The position numbers and the translations under genes are program-made. 64,000 bases of DNA from positions 248,001 to 312,000 of the forward strand of contig NZ_AP019777.1 of the NCBI RefSeq assembly GCF_019669905.1, given 5' to 3'. The stretch is from Methylomonas koyamae. Its GTDB lineage: Bacteria; Pseudomonadota; Gammaproteobacteria; Methylococcales; Methylomonadaceae. The notes beneath the pieces are model-generated. The model was not told where the DNA came from, made no database searches, and was given only the letters and a program-made list of their open reading frames with translations. Each line of letters starts with the position of its first letter. Positions within the stretch are counted from its first letter, which is position 1. This document shows positions 46,411 through 55,557 of the stretch, in pieces.

Positions 46411-47475
46411 ATGCAAAATTCGCGTTACGAAAAAGCCGCCAGTCTGGCCGCGTTGGGCTTGTTGTTGTTTGCCTGCTACCAGGTATTGCAGCCGTTTGTG
46501 TTCGACTTGTTGTGGGCGGCCATCTTGTGTTTCGTCACCTGGCCGCTGTATTCCCGCTTGCGGGAATGGCATTTCAGCGCCAATCGCGCCGCCGCCACCA
46601 TGGTGCTGCCGATCGGCATCCTGCTGTTGACGCCGTTCGCCACCGCCGGATTCAGCTTTACCGAAGACATCAACCGCTTGCTGCAATGGCTCAACCAAAG
46701 CGTGCACACCTGGCCGCCGGCCCCGGAATGGCTGGAACGGCTGCCATGGGTCGGCGATAGGGCCAAATCGGCTTGGCAAAGCATAGGCGAAGACACCAGT
46801 CGGCTGGTGAATCTGGCCCGCCCTTACGCGCTGGGCGCCGGCACCTGGATTTTGCAGCAAGGCATCAAGCTCGGCGGCCAGTTGATGCATATGGGCCTGA
46901 GCATTCTGGTGCTGTTTTTTTTCTACCGCGACGGCGAGCGGGTTGCCGAGCACGTGGTGGTTGCGGTGCGGCGCTTGGCCGGCGAACGCAGCCAGCGCAT
47001 TCTGCACATCGTCGGCTCCAGCTTGCGCGCCGTGGTTTACGGCATCATCGGCACCGCGCTGGTTCAGGCCTTGGCCTCGATGCTCGGCTTTGTCGTCGCC
47101 GAGGTGCCCTACGCCTTCGCGCTGGGCGTCGTCGCCTTCTTTTTGATGTTGATCCCGGCCGCCGGCACCGTGGTCTGGCTGCCGGTTGCGCTATGGCTGC
47201 TGGTGGAAGGCGAAACCGGCCGGGCGGTTTTTATCGCGCTGTGGTTCCTGCTGTTCGTCGGCACGATAGATAATTGGTTGCGGCCGATCCTGATCAGCCG
47301 CGAAGTCGAATTGCCGTTCGTCCTGATCGTATTCGGTATCTTCGGCGGCCTGCTGGCATTCGGCTTCATCGGCGTCTTCATCGGCCCGACCCTGCTGGCG
47401 ACCAGTTACGCCCTGGTGCTGGATTGGCTAATCAGCAACGAAGACGAGGATATCGCCGATGCCGGCGGCGATTGA
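46411..47475 (+). CDS. AI-2E family (PerM/YdiK) transporter
   Basis: A 354-aa integral membrane protein with the family layout: two N-terminal helices, a periplasmic segment with amphipathic helices (about 85-155), then SILVLFFFYRDGERVAEHV, ALVQALASMLGFVVAEVPYA, ALGVVAFFLMLIPAAGTVVWLP (here quoted in part) and the C-terminal GGLLAFGFIGVFIGPTLLA. Members were proposed to export AI-2, but several move ions, so the substrate is not certain. It is a monocistronic gene divergent from moaB. Confidence 0.9.
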   Translation: MQNSRYEKAASLAALGLLLFACYQVLQPFVFDLLWAAILCFVTWPLYSRLREWHFSANRAAATMVLPIGILLLTPFATAGFSFTEDINRLLQWLNQSVHTWPPAPEWLERLPWVGDRAKSAWQSIGEDTSRLVNLARPYALGAGTWILQQGIKLGGQLMHMGLSILVLFFFYRDGERVAEHVVVAVRRLAGERSQRILHIVGSSLRAVVYGIIGTALVQALASMLGFVVAEVPYAFALGVVAFFLMLIPAAGTVVWLPVALWLLVEGETGRAVFIALWFLLFVGTIDNWLRPILISREVELPFVLIVFGIFGGLLAFGFIGVFIGPTLLATSYALVLDWLISNEDEDIADAGGD

Positions 47476-47505
47476 CGCGGTAAGCGAACCTCCCCGGCAC
47501 ATCGG

Positions 47506-48864
47506 TTAAGGTTTAGCCAACCGCTTGAGCCGGACCGGCAAGCCGCCTATCGGCCGCAGGCTAACCACCATTTCCATCTCCGCTTCGCCGGGATCGAGCA
47601 ATTCGATAGCGTAATTGCGCACGATCAGGCTCAACAGCAACTGGCTTTCCAGCAATGCGAAGTGGTTGCCGATGCAAATCCGTTCGCCGGCGCCGAACGG
47701 CATAAAGGCAAAGCGGCGGCTTTGGTTGCCGAGAAACCGCTCCGGCTCGAACCGCTCGGGATCGTTCCAGAATTGCGGATGGTGATGCAAATTGAAGATA
47801 TTGATCAAGGCCAGACTGCCGGCCGCGAGTCGGTAACCTTCGACTTCGGCGTCTTGGCGGATTTTGCGCATGATCACGCCGACCGGCGGCCGCAAGCGCA
47901 GCGATTCGTGCAGCACCGCCTTGCAGTATTCCAGCGTTTGCAGGTCGGCAAACTGCCAGTCCTCCTCGGCCGGCAAGTCCTGCAACTCCCGACGCAAACG
48001 GCCGAGTGCGTCCGGGTGCCGGGCCAGCAAGTACAGTGTCCAGCTCAGTAAATTCGAGGTGGTCTCGTGGCCGGCGCTGAAAATGGTCAGCACTTCGTCG
48101 CGCAATTGGCGGTCGCTCATGCCGGCCCCGCCATCTTCGCCGCGCGCCTGCAGCAGCATGTCCAGCAAATCGCCGCCGGCCGCCGCCGGATTGGCGCGGC
48201 GATGTTCGATGATGTCGTAGACCACGCCGTCCAAGGTTGCCATGGCCCGGTTGAAGGCGCGATTGCCCGGCGTAGGTACGAACGGCGGCAAGGCTAGCGG
48301 ATTCAGCAGCGACGCGGCGGCATGGCGCAACGCCGTATCCAGCGCCGGGGCAATGGCCTCGATCCGGTCCAGGACGCTGGTACCGAACATGGTTTGGGTG
48401 ATGACTTCCAGCGTCAACCTCATCATTTCGCTGCACAGATTGACCTGCGCGCCGTCGCCCAATCGGTGCCAGCGCCGCAGCATCTCGCGGCCGGCGGCGA
48501 CGATTTGCGGTTGCAATGCGCTCAGGTTGCCGCGTTGGAACATCGGCTGCATCAAACGCCGCTGGTTGCGCCACAAGTCGCCGCGGCTGGTAACCAAACC
48601 CTGGCCGAGCACCAATTCCAGCCCTTTGGGTTTTTGCGGATCGTACATTTTGACGAACTTGTCGGCCTGGCGCACCAAAGCCTGTTCCGCCATGTCCGGA
48701 TGGCTGAGCATATAAAACTGCCGGGTCAGCACGCGAAAGCCGACCGCGTCGCCGTAGTCGTGCCACCAGGCGGATAAGGTCCGGAACGGATCGGCGGCAA
48801 GCGGCCGCAGATGGCCTAACAGGAAATCGCCTTTGGCTTGCGGTACGGGTCTGGTGTTAGGCAT
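47506..48864 (-). CDS. cytochrome P450
   Basis: A 452-aa soluble P450. The I-helix oxygen-activation motif FSAGHETTSNLLSW, the K-helix ExxR in HESLRLRPPVG, the PERFEPERF meander and the heme loop FMPFGAGERICIG with Cys397 are intact. The length and I-helix suggest a class-II-like bacterial CYP. No ferredoxin or reductase gene is adjacent. The start at ATG 48864 (MPNTRPVPQAKGDFLLGHL) is the usual P450 N-terminus; an upstream in-frame extension was ignored. The substrate is unknown. Confidence 0.95.
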   Translation of the reverse strand: MPNTRPVPQAKGDFLLGHLRPLAADPFRTLSAWWHDYGDAVGFRVLTRQFYMLSHPDMAEQALVRQADKFVKMYDPQKPKGLELVLGQGLVTSRGDLWRNQRRLMQPMFQRGNLSALQPQIVAAGREMLRRWHRLGDGAQVNLCSEMMRLTLEVITQTMFGTSVLDRIEAIAPALDTALRHAAASLLNPLALPPFVPTPGNRAFNRAMATLDGVVYDIIEHRRANPAAAGGDLLDMLLQARGEDGGAGMSDRQLRDEVLTIFSAGHETTSNLLSWTLYLLARHPDALGRLRRELQDLPAEEDWQFADLQTLEYCKAVLHESLRLRPPVGVIMRKIRQDAEVEGYRLAAGSLALINIFNLHHHPQFWNDPERFEPERFLGNQSRRFAFMPFGAGERICIGNHFALLESQLLLSLIVRNYAIELLDPGEAEMEMVVSLRPIGGLPVRLKRLAKP

Positions 48865-48980
48865 CGGAATTCGCGAACTGGGCCGGTAGGCGCCGTTCCC
48901 GGCGAGCGGGGCGGGCGGAAACTGCGCCACTGTAACGGCTTATCCCGCCGTTACACAAGCCGTTCCGGCCGGACGGCGGC

Positions 48981-49949
48981 TTACAACGCCAGCGGTAGAA
49001 TGCCGGCGGCGGCTGTTGTCACCCCCAATAGCAACGTCGCCAACGATTGGCGACCCAGCCGGGCGGCGCCGGCCAACCGCGTTTGCAGCTCGCGGTTGGC
49101 GGCCGCTTCGGCCCGGTCGTACAGGTCGAACACGCCGTTCAATGTCTGGGTGGCGTGCTCGAAAAAACCGGCCGGGTCGATTGCGGGGCGTTCGCTTGCC
49201 AGCAATTGTTGTTCGATATCGCCGACCAAACTATCGATGCGTTGCCGTACCTCGCCGAAGCTGTGCCGGAACTCGGCGCCGGCCATTGCCGACGGGGTCC
49301 GGGCGATGCCCGATTCGAGACGCTCGGCGGCATTGCGGATACGGGTCAGCAAATAGCCCAGCTTGATACGTTCGGTACTGAGGCTGCGCCCGGCGGCGGC
49401 GATACCGGTACCGATCGCCCGGGTTTGGCCGATCGCTTCGGCGGTGTCCGGCAACAAATGCCAGACGATCTCGACAAAACCGAACGGACAGGCGCTATCG
49501 CGGTGCAATTGGCTGCGTTCGGCGATGTCCCGCATCAAGTCCAGCACGGCGGCAATCAGTTGACAGTGGTTGTCGAAGCTTTGCTCGCGGGTGCCTTGCA
49601 ATACGGTTGGGCTCAAGCTGCGCCAGCGGGATTCAATCGCCTCGAATCCGTCGCGATGCGCCGGCAAAGTATGCAAGCGCTTGGCGATCTGTTCTGTTTC
49701 GCGGCCGATTTCGGCTTGCAACGCCGAAATTTTATATTTGAAACTGGCATCGCCGTTCAGATAGCCGCTGGCCATGCCGCGATGCTGTTGGATTTTGCCG
49801 AGCAGTTGCTTCAGTTCGCGGTTGATGGCGATGCTGGTCTGCTGGCCGGCCAAGTGGGCGAGCCGGGTGCGGTTGCGGCAATGCCAGAGCGCGGCCAACA
49901 CCGAACCGGCAGAGCCGGCGGCGCATAACAAGATTAAGGTATCGGTCAT
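48981..49949 (-). CDS. NIT-domain (nitrate/nitrite-sensing-like) membrane protein
   Basis: A 322-aa protein. An N-terminal transmembrane helix (about 4-22) leads into a long helical domain. LLGKIQQHRGMASGYLNGD resembles the P/NIT motif LIxELQxERGxxxGYL of nitrate-sensing domains, followed by coiled helices to about 290 and a second hydrophobic helix (300-320). There is no kinase, HAMP or methyl-accepting domain. It lies 11 nt downstream of the chemoreceptor gene. Probably a sensory partner of that receptor; whether it senses nitrate is not shown. Confidence 0.75.
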   Translation of the reverse strand: MTDTLILLCAAGSAGSVLAALWHCRNRTRLAHLAGQQTSIAINRELKQLLGKIQQHRGMASGYLNGDASFKYKISALQAEIGRETEQIAKRLHTLPAHRDGFEAIESRWRSLSPTVLQGTREQSFDNHCQLIAAVLDLMRDIAERSQLHRDSACPFGFVEIVWHLLPDTAEAIGQTRAIGTGIAAAGRSLSTERIKLGYLLTRIRNAAERLESGIARTPSAMAGAEFRHSFGEVRQRIDSLVGDIEQQLLASERPAIDPAGFFEHATQTLNGVFDLYDRAEAAANRELQTRLAGAARLGRQSLATLLLGVTTAAAGILPLAL

Positions 49950-49960
49950 CGGCAGGCCTG

Positions 49961-51142
49961 CTATGCGGGTTTATGGACTACGACTTGCGCCAGTTTCGAC
50001 AAATGGCGGGCGATTGCCGCCGATTCCTGGGCGGCTTTGCTGTTTTCTTCGACGTGCTGGGCAATACTTTCCACGTTGCGGCCGATCTCCAGGCTGACCT
50101 GGCTTTGCTGTTCGGTACTGGCCGCGATCATCGACACATTGTCCAGCGCGCTGTCGGCATATTCCTTGATGCCGGCCAGCACGCGTTCGACGCTGTAAGC
50201 CTTGTCTATCCCCTGTTCGGTGCGCTGTTGAGTGGCGTCTATCGACCGTACGGCGCGGTCGATTTGCTCGCGCACCGCTACGGTAGTGCCGGTGATCTCC
50301 TCCGCCGACAGCCGGACCCGCTGCGCCAATGTCCGCACTTCGTCGGCGACCACGGCGAAGCCGCGGCCGTATTCGCCGGCCCGCGCCGCTTCGATGGCGG
50401 CGTTCAGCGCCAGCAAATTGGTTTGTTCGGAAATGGCCTTGATCATCTCCGAGATTTGCGAGACCTGTTGGGAATGCTGTTCCAGGTTGCGCATCAAACC
50501 TGCCAATTCCTCTATTTCCCGGAACAATTGTTTGATGTCGGCAATGAAACTGTCTATCGAATGCTGGCCTTGCAGCGACAGTTGTTGCGTGGTCGACGAA
50601 ATTTTCTCGGTTTCCCGGCATTGCCCGGCCACGCCCAGAATGCTGGCCGACATTTGCTCGATGGCCGCGGCCATCATCGTCGTGCTTTTGCGCTGCAGAT
50701 CCAACTGGTCGGCAACTTGGCCGGAACCTTGGTGCAACTGGTCGGCGGCGTAAGTCACCTCCTGGATCGACGCCTGCACCTGGCTCATCCGCCGACCCAG
50801 TTCGCGTACCGTATCGTTAAAACCGACACACAGCTCGGCCAGTTCGTCGCGGCCGGCATACTGCAAGCGGACGCCGAAATCGCCGCTCGCAAGTTGGCGC
50901 TGTGCGCCGAGCAGGCTGTGCAAACCGTTGCGCAACCCGGCGTAGAGGCCGTATAGCGCGATCATCCACGGCAGTTGGCCGGCCGCGGCCGCCAGCCACA
51001 GCCCCGGCGACAGGCCGGAGGTGTAGTTGGCGACCAGGGCGGCGGTCGCCAAGCCCGGAAGCGCGATCAGACCGGATAGAAACAGAAATTGGTGGCTAAG
51101 CCGGTAATTACCGAGAACGGCGGAAAGCAACGAAGCGGGCAT
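49961..51142 (-). CDS. methyl-accepting chemotaxis protein with minimal periplasmic domain
   Basis: A 393-aa chemoreceptor (401 aa from an upstream GTG at 51166). Two transmembrane helices (about 15-38 and 48-72) are separated by only about 10 residues, so there is almost no periplasmic sensing domain. A HAMP-like segment ([20 protein letters not shown]) follows, then the signalling helices with the conserved tip [20 protein letters not shown] and [15 protein letters not shown]. There is no CheB/R pentapeptide. The sensor input may come from the NIT protein encoded 11 nt downstream. Confidence 0.93.
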   Translation of the reverse strand: MPASLLSAVLGNYRLSHQFLFLSGLIALPGLATAALVANYTSGLSPGLWLAAAAGQLPWMIALYGLYAGLRNGLHSLLGAQRQLASGDFGVRLQYAGRDELAELCVGFNDTVRELGRRMSQVQASIQEVTYAADQLHQGSGQVADQLDLQRKSTTMMAAAIEQMSASILGVAGQCRETEKISSTTQQLSLQGQHSIDSFIADIKQLFREIEELAGLMRNLEQHSQQVSQISEMIKAISEQTNLLALNAAIEAARAGEYGRGFAVVADEVRTLAQRVRLSAEEITGTTVAVREQIDRAVRSIDATQQRTEQGIDKAYSVERVLAGIKEYADSALDNVSMIAASTEQQSQVSLEIGRNVESIAQHVEENSKAAQESAAIARHLSKLAQVVVHKPA

Positions 51143-51334
51143 GGCGGACTCGTCGAAAGTGGACACGGACTATGTGTCCAGCAAATTTCCCGCCAGTCTT
51201 GTCGGCTCGGAAATACTGCCGGTATTTGCCCGCGCCCGCACCGGTTTGGATCGTTTGCCCGCCGCGTTAAGCCGCCATGCACCATTTGGAATCGCGCAGC
51301 CGGCTGTGCCGGCTAGCGCGGTGCTGCGTCGCTG

Positions 51335-54300
51335 TCAGTTCGATACCTGAGTCCGGCCGCCGGCGGTTTTATCGCTAAAACAGCGCCGCCACAGGGCCAA
51401 CGCCCATTGTTTGCCGTCGTCCAGATAAGTAAACGCCACCGGAATTACCAACAAACTGAGCAAGGTCGACGTAATCAAGCCGCCGATCACGGCAATCGCC
51501 ATCGGGCTGCGGAACGAGGCATCGGCGTCGCCGCTGCCGATTGCGATCGGCAACATGCCGGCCCCCATTGCGATGGTGGTCATCACGATCGGCCGCGCCC
51601 GTTTGCGGCAGGCGTCGAGCAAGGCATCGAAGCGGCTCATGCCGTGGTCGCGGCGGGCGACGATGGCGTATTCGACCAGCAGAATCGAGTTTTTGGTGGC
51701 GATACCCATCAACATCACCAAGCCGATCAACGACGGCATCGAGAAGGCCTTGCCGGTCAGCAGCAAGGCCACGAAGCCGCCGCCGAACGACAACGGCAGC
51801 GCCGCCAGAATCGTGATCGGCTGGATAAAGTCCTTGAACAGCAGAATCAATACCACCAGGATGCAGAGCAAGCCGGTCAGCATCGCCAAGCCGAAACTGG
51901 AGAACAGTTCTTCCATCATCTCGGCGTCGCCGATGCTGATGCGTTTGACGCCGGCCGGCAGGTTGCGGATGCTGGGCAGATTGGCGACTGCGGCAGTGAC
52001 CTCGCCCAGCGGCTGGCCGGACAGCTCGATCTCGAAATTGACGTTGCGCGAGCGGTCGTAACGGTCGAGTACGGCCGGGCCGCTGGACAATTCCAGCTTC
52101 GCCACCTGGCCGACCAAAACCGTGCCGCTGCCGCTTTTCGCCGACGGTACCGCCAGCCGTTCCAACACCGCCAGATCGCGGCGGCCTTCGGCGGCCAGTT
52201 TGACTACCATCGGCACCTGACGCTGGGCCAGATTCAGCTTGGACAGCGACCAGTCGTAATCGCCGACCGTGGCGATGCGCAGCGTTTCGGCCAGCGCGGC
52301 GGTTGTGACGCCCAGATCGGCGGCGCGGGCGAAATCCGGCCGTACCGCAATCTCCGGCCGCACCAAGGCGGCGCTGGAGGCAATGCTGCCCAGGCCCGGA
52401 ATCGTCCGCAAATCGCGTTCTACGGCGCGGGCGGCGCTAGTCAGGGTTTGCGGATCGTCGCCGCTCAATACCAGCACGTATTTCTCGCCGGACGCGCCCA
52501 GGCCCACTTTGGTGCGCACGCCGGGTAATTTCTCCAGGGCCTGGCGAATCTGTTGCTCGATAACCTGTTTGCGCACCGGCCGGTCGCGGCGGCTGGCCAA
52601 TGTGACGGTCAACGTGGCTTTACGCACCTCGCCGGCGCCTTGGGCGCCGGCCATCGGGTCGCTGCCCGCCGAACCGGCGCCGATGGTGGTGTAAACCGTT
52701 TTCACGTACTCGATGTCGGCGACCAAACGCCGTGCGGCTTCCGCCACGGATTGGGTCTGGTTCAAGCTGGCGCCCGGCGGCAATTCGACGAATACCTGGG
52801 TTTGCGGATTGTCGTCGGCCGGAATGAAGCCGGTCGGCAGCAGCGGAATCAACAGCAACGAGCCGACGAAAAACGCCGCCGCGCCGCCGATGGTGGCCAG
52901 CCGATGCCTTAGGCACCAGGCGGCCGCCCGAAGGTACCAACGCATCAGCGGCCCTTCGCTAATTTCCTGGTGGCCGGTGTTTTTCAGCAGGTAGGCGGAC
53001 ATCATCGGTGTCAGCATCCGCGCCACCACCAGCGACGCCATCACCGCCAGCGCCGCGGTCCAACCGAACTGCTTGAAAAAACGGCCGGCTACGCCGCTCA
53101 TGAACGCGGTCGGCAAAAACACCGCAACCAGGGCAAAGGTGGTGGCGACCACGGCCAGGCCGATTTCGTCGGCGGCTTCCATCGCCGCCTGGTATGGCGT
53201 TTTGCCCATCCGCAGATGGCGGACGATGTTTTCCACTTCGACGATGGCGTCGTCGACCAGAATCCCGATCACCAGCGACAAGGCCAGCAGGGTAATCACG
53301 TTCAACGAAAAACCGAACAGATCCATGCCGATGAACGCCGGCACCACCGACAGCGGTAAGGCCACGGCGGAGACGAAGGTGGCGCGCCAGTCGCGCAGAA
53401 ACAGCCAGACCACCAACACCGCTAACAAGCTGCCTTCGTACAGCATCGCCATCGAACCTTGAAACTCTTCCGCTACCGGATCGACGAAATTGAAGGCTTC
53501 GTTGAATTCGATATCCGGGTTGGCGGCTAACAATTCGTTCAGCGCTTTTTTGACGCCGGCGCCAACTTCGACTTCGCCGGCGCCGCGGCTGCGGGTGACC
53601 TCGAAACCGACCACCGGCTTGCCGTCCAGGAAAGCGGCGGCGCGGCGTTCGGCCACCGAGTCTTCGATGCTGGCCACTTGGTCCAGGCGGATGTGGCGGC
53701 CGTCCGCCAGCGAGAGTTGCAGCGGCCGCATTTCGTCCACCGACAATACGTTGGCCAGCGTGCGCACCGGTTGTTCGCCGCTACCCAGATCGGTACGGCC
53801 ACCGGCGCTTTCGCGTTGCATCTCGCGTAATTGGCGGGAAATATCGGCCGCGGTCGCCCCCAAGGCTTGCAATTTGACCGGGTCGAGCGCAATCGTCACT
53901 TCCCGGCTGACGCCGCCGACCCGCGTCACGGCGCCGACGCCGTTCACTGCCAACAGGCGTTTGGCGACGGTGTCCTCGACGAACCACGACAGCGCTTCGT
54001 CGTCGCGCTGTTCGGAGCGCACGGTAAAGGCCAGAATCGGCGAGCCGGCCAGGTCCAGTTTATTGACGATGGGGTCGCGCAAATCGCTGGGCAGGTCGGT
54101 ACGCACTTTGGTTACGGCGGAACGCACGTCGTCGACCGCTTCCTGCACCGGTTTTTCCAGGCGAAATTGGGCCGTAATGATCGCACTGCCGTCCTGCACC
54201 TTGGTGATGATGTGTTTCAACCCCTGCAGCGTGGCGATGGCGTTTTCGATTTTTCGCGCCACTTCGGTTTCCAACTGCGCCGGCGAAGCGCCGGGCAGCG

Positions 54301-54448
54301 TGGCCGTGACCGTGACGGTGGGCAAGTCCAGATCCGGGAAGTTCTGGATCTTCATGGTCTTGAAGCTGTGCAAGCCGCCGAACGACAGCAGCACGAACAG
54401 CATCAACGCCGGGATCGGGTTACGGATGCACCAGGCCGAGACGTTCAT
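51335..54448 (-). CDS. RND efflux transporter, inner-membrane pump (HAE-1/AcrB-like)
   Basis: A 1037-aa proton-driven pump. It has twelve transmembrane helices and two large periplasmic loops. The proton-relay acidic pair is present as D399/D400 in GILVDDAIVEVEN of TM4. N-terminal IRNPIPALMLFVLLSFGGL and FPDLDLPTVTVTATLPGASP are typical of the family. The gene overlaps the adaptor gene by 4 nt. The periplasmic loops and adaptor without a heavy-metal motif suggest hydrophobic or drug-like substrates rather than metal ions, but this is inference. Confidence 0.96.
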   Translation of the reverse strand: MNVSAWCIRNPIPALMLFVLLSFGGLHSFKTMKIQNFPDLDLPTVTVTATLPGASPAQLETEVARKIENAIATLQGLKHIITKVQDGSAIITAQFRLEKPVQEAVDDVRSAVTKVRTDLPSDLRDPIVNKLDLAGSPILAFTVRSEQRDDEALSWFVEDTVAKRLLAVNGVGAVTRVGGVSREVTIALDPVKLQALGATAADISRQLREMQRESAGGRTDLGSGEQPVRTLANVLSVDEMRPLQLSLADGRHIRLDQVASIEDSVAERRAAAFLDGKPVVGFEVTRSRGAGEVEVGAGVKKALNELLAANPDIEFNEAFNFVDPVAEEFQGSMAMLYEGSLLAVLVVWLFLRDWRATFVSAVALPLSVVPAFIGMDLFGFSLNVITLLALSLVIGILVDDAIVEVENIVRHLRMGKTPYQAAMEAADEIGLAVVATTFALVAVFLPTAFMSGVAGRFFKQFGWTAALAVMASLVVARMLTPMMSAYLLKNTGHQEISEGPLMRWYLRAAAWCLRHRLATIGGAAAFFVGSLLLIPLLPTGFIPADDNPQTQVFVELPPGASLNQTQSVAEAARRLVADIEYVKTVYTTIGAGSAGSDPMAGAQGAGEVRKATLTVTLASRRDRPVRKQVIEQQIRQALEKLPGVRTKVGLGASGEKYVLVLSGDDPQTLTSAARAVERDLRTIPGLGSIASSAALVRPEIAVRPDFARAADLGVTTAALAETLRIATVGDYDWSLSKLNLAQRQVPMVVKLAAEGRRDLAVLERLAVPSAKSGSGTVLVGQVAKLELSSGPAVLDRYDRSRNVNFEIELSGQPLGEVTAAVANLPSIRNLPAGVKRISIGDAEMMEELFSSFGLAMLTGLLCILVVLILLFKDFIQPITILAALPLSFGGGFVALLLTGKAFSMPSLIGLVMLMGIATKNSILLVEYAIVARRDHGMSRFDALLDACRKRARPIVMTTIAMGAGMLPIAIGSGDADASFRSPMAIAVIGGLITSTLLSLLVIPVAFTYLDDGKQWALALWRRCFSDKTAGGRTQVSN

Positions 54449-55557
54449 GGCGCCACCACCCTGACGCTGTCGCCGTCGGCCAGAAAGGAGGCGCCTCTGG
54501 CCACCAGGCGGTCGCCGGGGTTGAGGCCGGCCAGCACTTCCAGCACGTCGCCGGCGCGGCGGCCGAGTTGGACTTTGACTTGCTCGACCTTGGCCCGGTC
54601 GCCGTTCTGCTCGGCCACGCGAAACACGTAGCTGAAACCTTCGCGTAGCGACAGCGCGTCTTGCGGTACGGTCAGGCCGGCGCTGGAGCCGAGATGGAAT
54701 TCGCCGCGGCCGAACATGCCGGCGCGCAAGCCGTTTTGCGCCGCATTGGGCAAATCCACGTAAACCAGGCCGTTACGGCTTTGTTCGTCCAAGGTCGGCG
54801 CCAAAAAGCGTACCGTGCCGCGAATGCGGCCGACGTTGGGTACTTCGACCGTCGCTTCGACGCCGGGCCGCAATTGCGTCATTTCGGCGGCGGTGACTTC
54901 GCCGCGCCATTCCAGCCGGTTTTGTCGGATCAATTTGAACAACTCCTGGCCTTTGGCTGCGACGGCGCCTAACGTCGCGCTGCGCGAAGAAATCACGCCG
55001 TCGTCGCTGGCCAGCACCTTGGTGTATTTCAAGCGCAACAGTTGCGCGTCCAATTGCGCCTTGGCCGATTGCAGTTTGGCTTCCGCGGTCTTGGCTCCGG
55101 TCAAGTATTGGTCGACCTGCTGCGCGCTCAACGCGCCTTTTTCCAGTACTTTGCGCGCCCGCTCGGCATTGGCCCGCGCCTCTTCCAGATTGGCTTGGGC
55201 CTCGGCGACGATGCCGCGGCTTTGGGCAATGTCGGCCAGCACGCTTTCGTCGGAAAAAGTTGCCAGTACCTGGCCCTTTTTGACCGCTTCGCCGACCTGG
55301 ACATTGACCGCGCTGAGCCGCAAATCGCCGATTTCGGCGCCGATCACAGCTTCCTGCCAAGCCGCGATCGAGCCGTTGGCGGTCAGCGCGATCGGCATGT
55401 CCAGCCATTGCGGTTGCACCGTCGTCACGCTGAGCGCGGGATTGGCGGCCGCTGCTGCTGCCGGTGCGGTTTCCCGGCTATTGCCGACCGCCAGGCTGAT
55501 TAAGCCGAGCGGCAGTATTACGGCGCTTAGCGATAGGATGGTTTTTCCGTGCTTCAT
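54445..55557 (-). CDS. RND periplasmic adaptor (membrane fusion protein)
   Basis: A 370-aa adaptor. N-terminal signal-like segment, no lipobox; then a barrel-sandwich (ANGSIAAWQEAVIGAEIGDL, VQVGEAVKKGQVLATF), a long alpha hairpin (about 95-175) and the second lipoyl half KVLASDDGVISSRSATLG, with the beta-barrel and membrane-proximal domains (LQDALSLREGF-like QDALSLREGFSYVFRV). It overlaps both neighbours by 4 nt in the operon tetR-OMF-MFP-RND. It joins the pump to the outer-membrane channel. Confidence 0.95.
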   Translation of the reverse strand: MKHGKTILSLSAVILPLGLISLAVGNSRETAPAAAAAANPALSVTTVQPQWLDMPIALTANGSIAAWQEAVIGAEIGDLRLSAVNVQVGEAVKKGQVLATFSDESVLADIAQSRGIVAEAQANLEEARANAERARKVLEKGALSAQQVDQYLTGAKTAEAKLQSAKAQLDAQLLRLKYTKVLASDDGVISSRSATLGAVAAKGQELFKLIRQNRLEWRGEVTAAEMTQLRPGVEATVEVPNVGRIRGTVRFLAPTLDEQSRNGLVYVDLPNAAQNGLRAGMFGRGEFHLGSSAGLTVPQDALSLREGFSYVFRVAEQNGDRAKVEQVKVQLGRRAGDVLEVLAGLNPGDRLVARGASFLADGDSVRVVAP

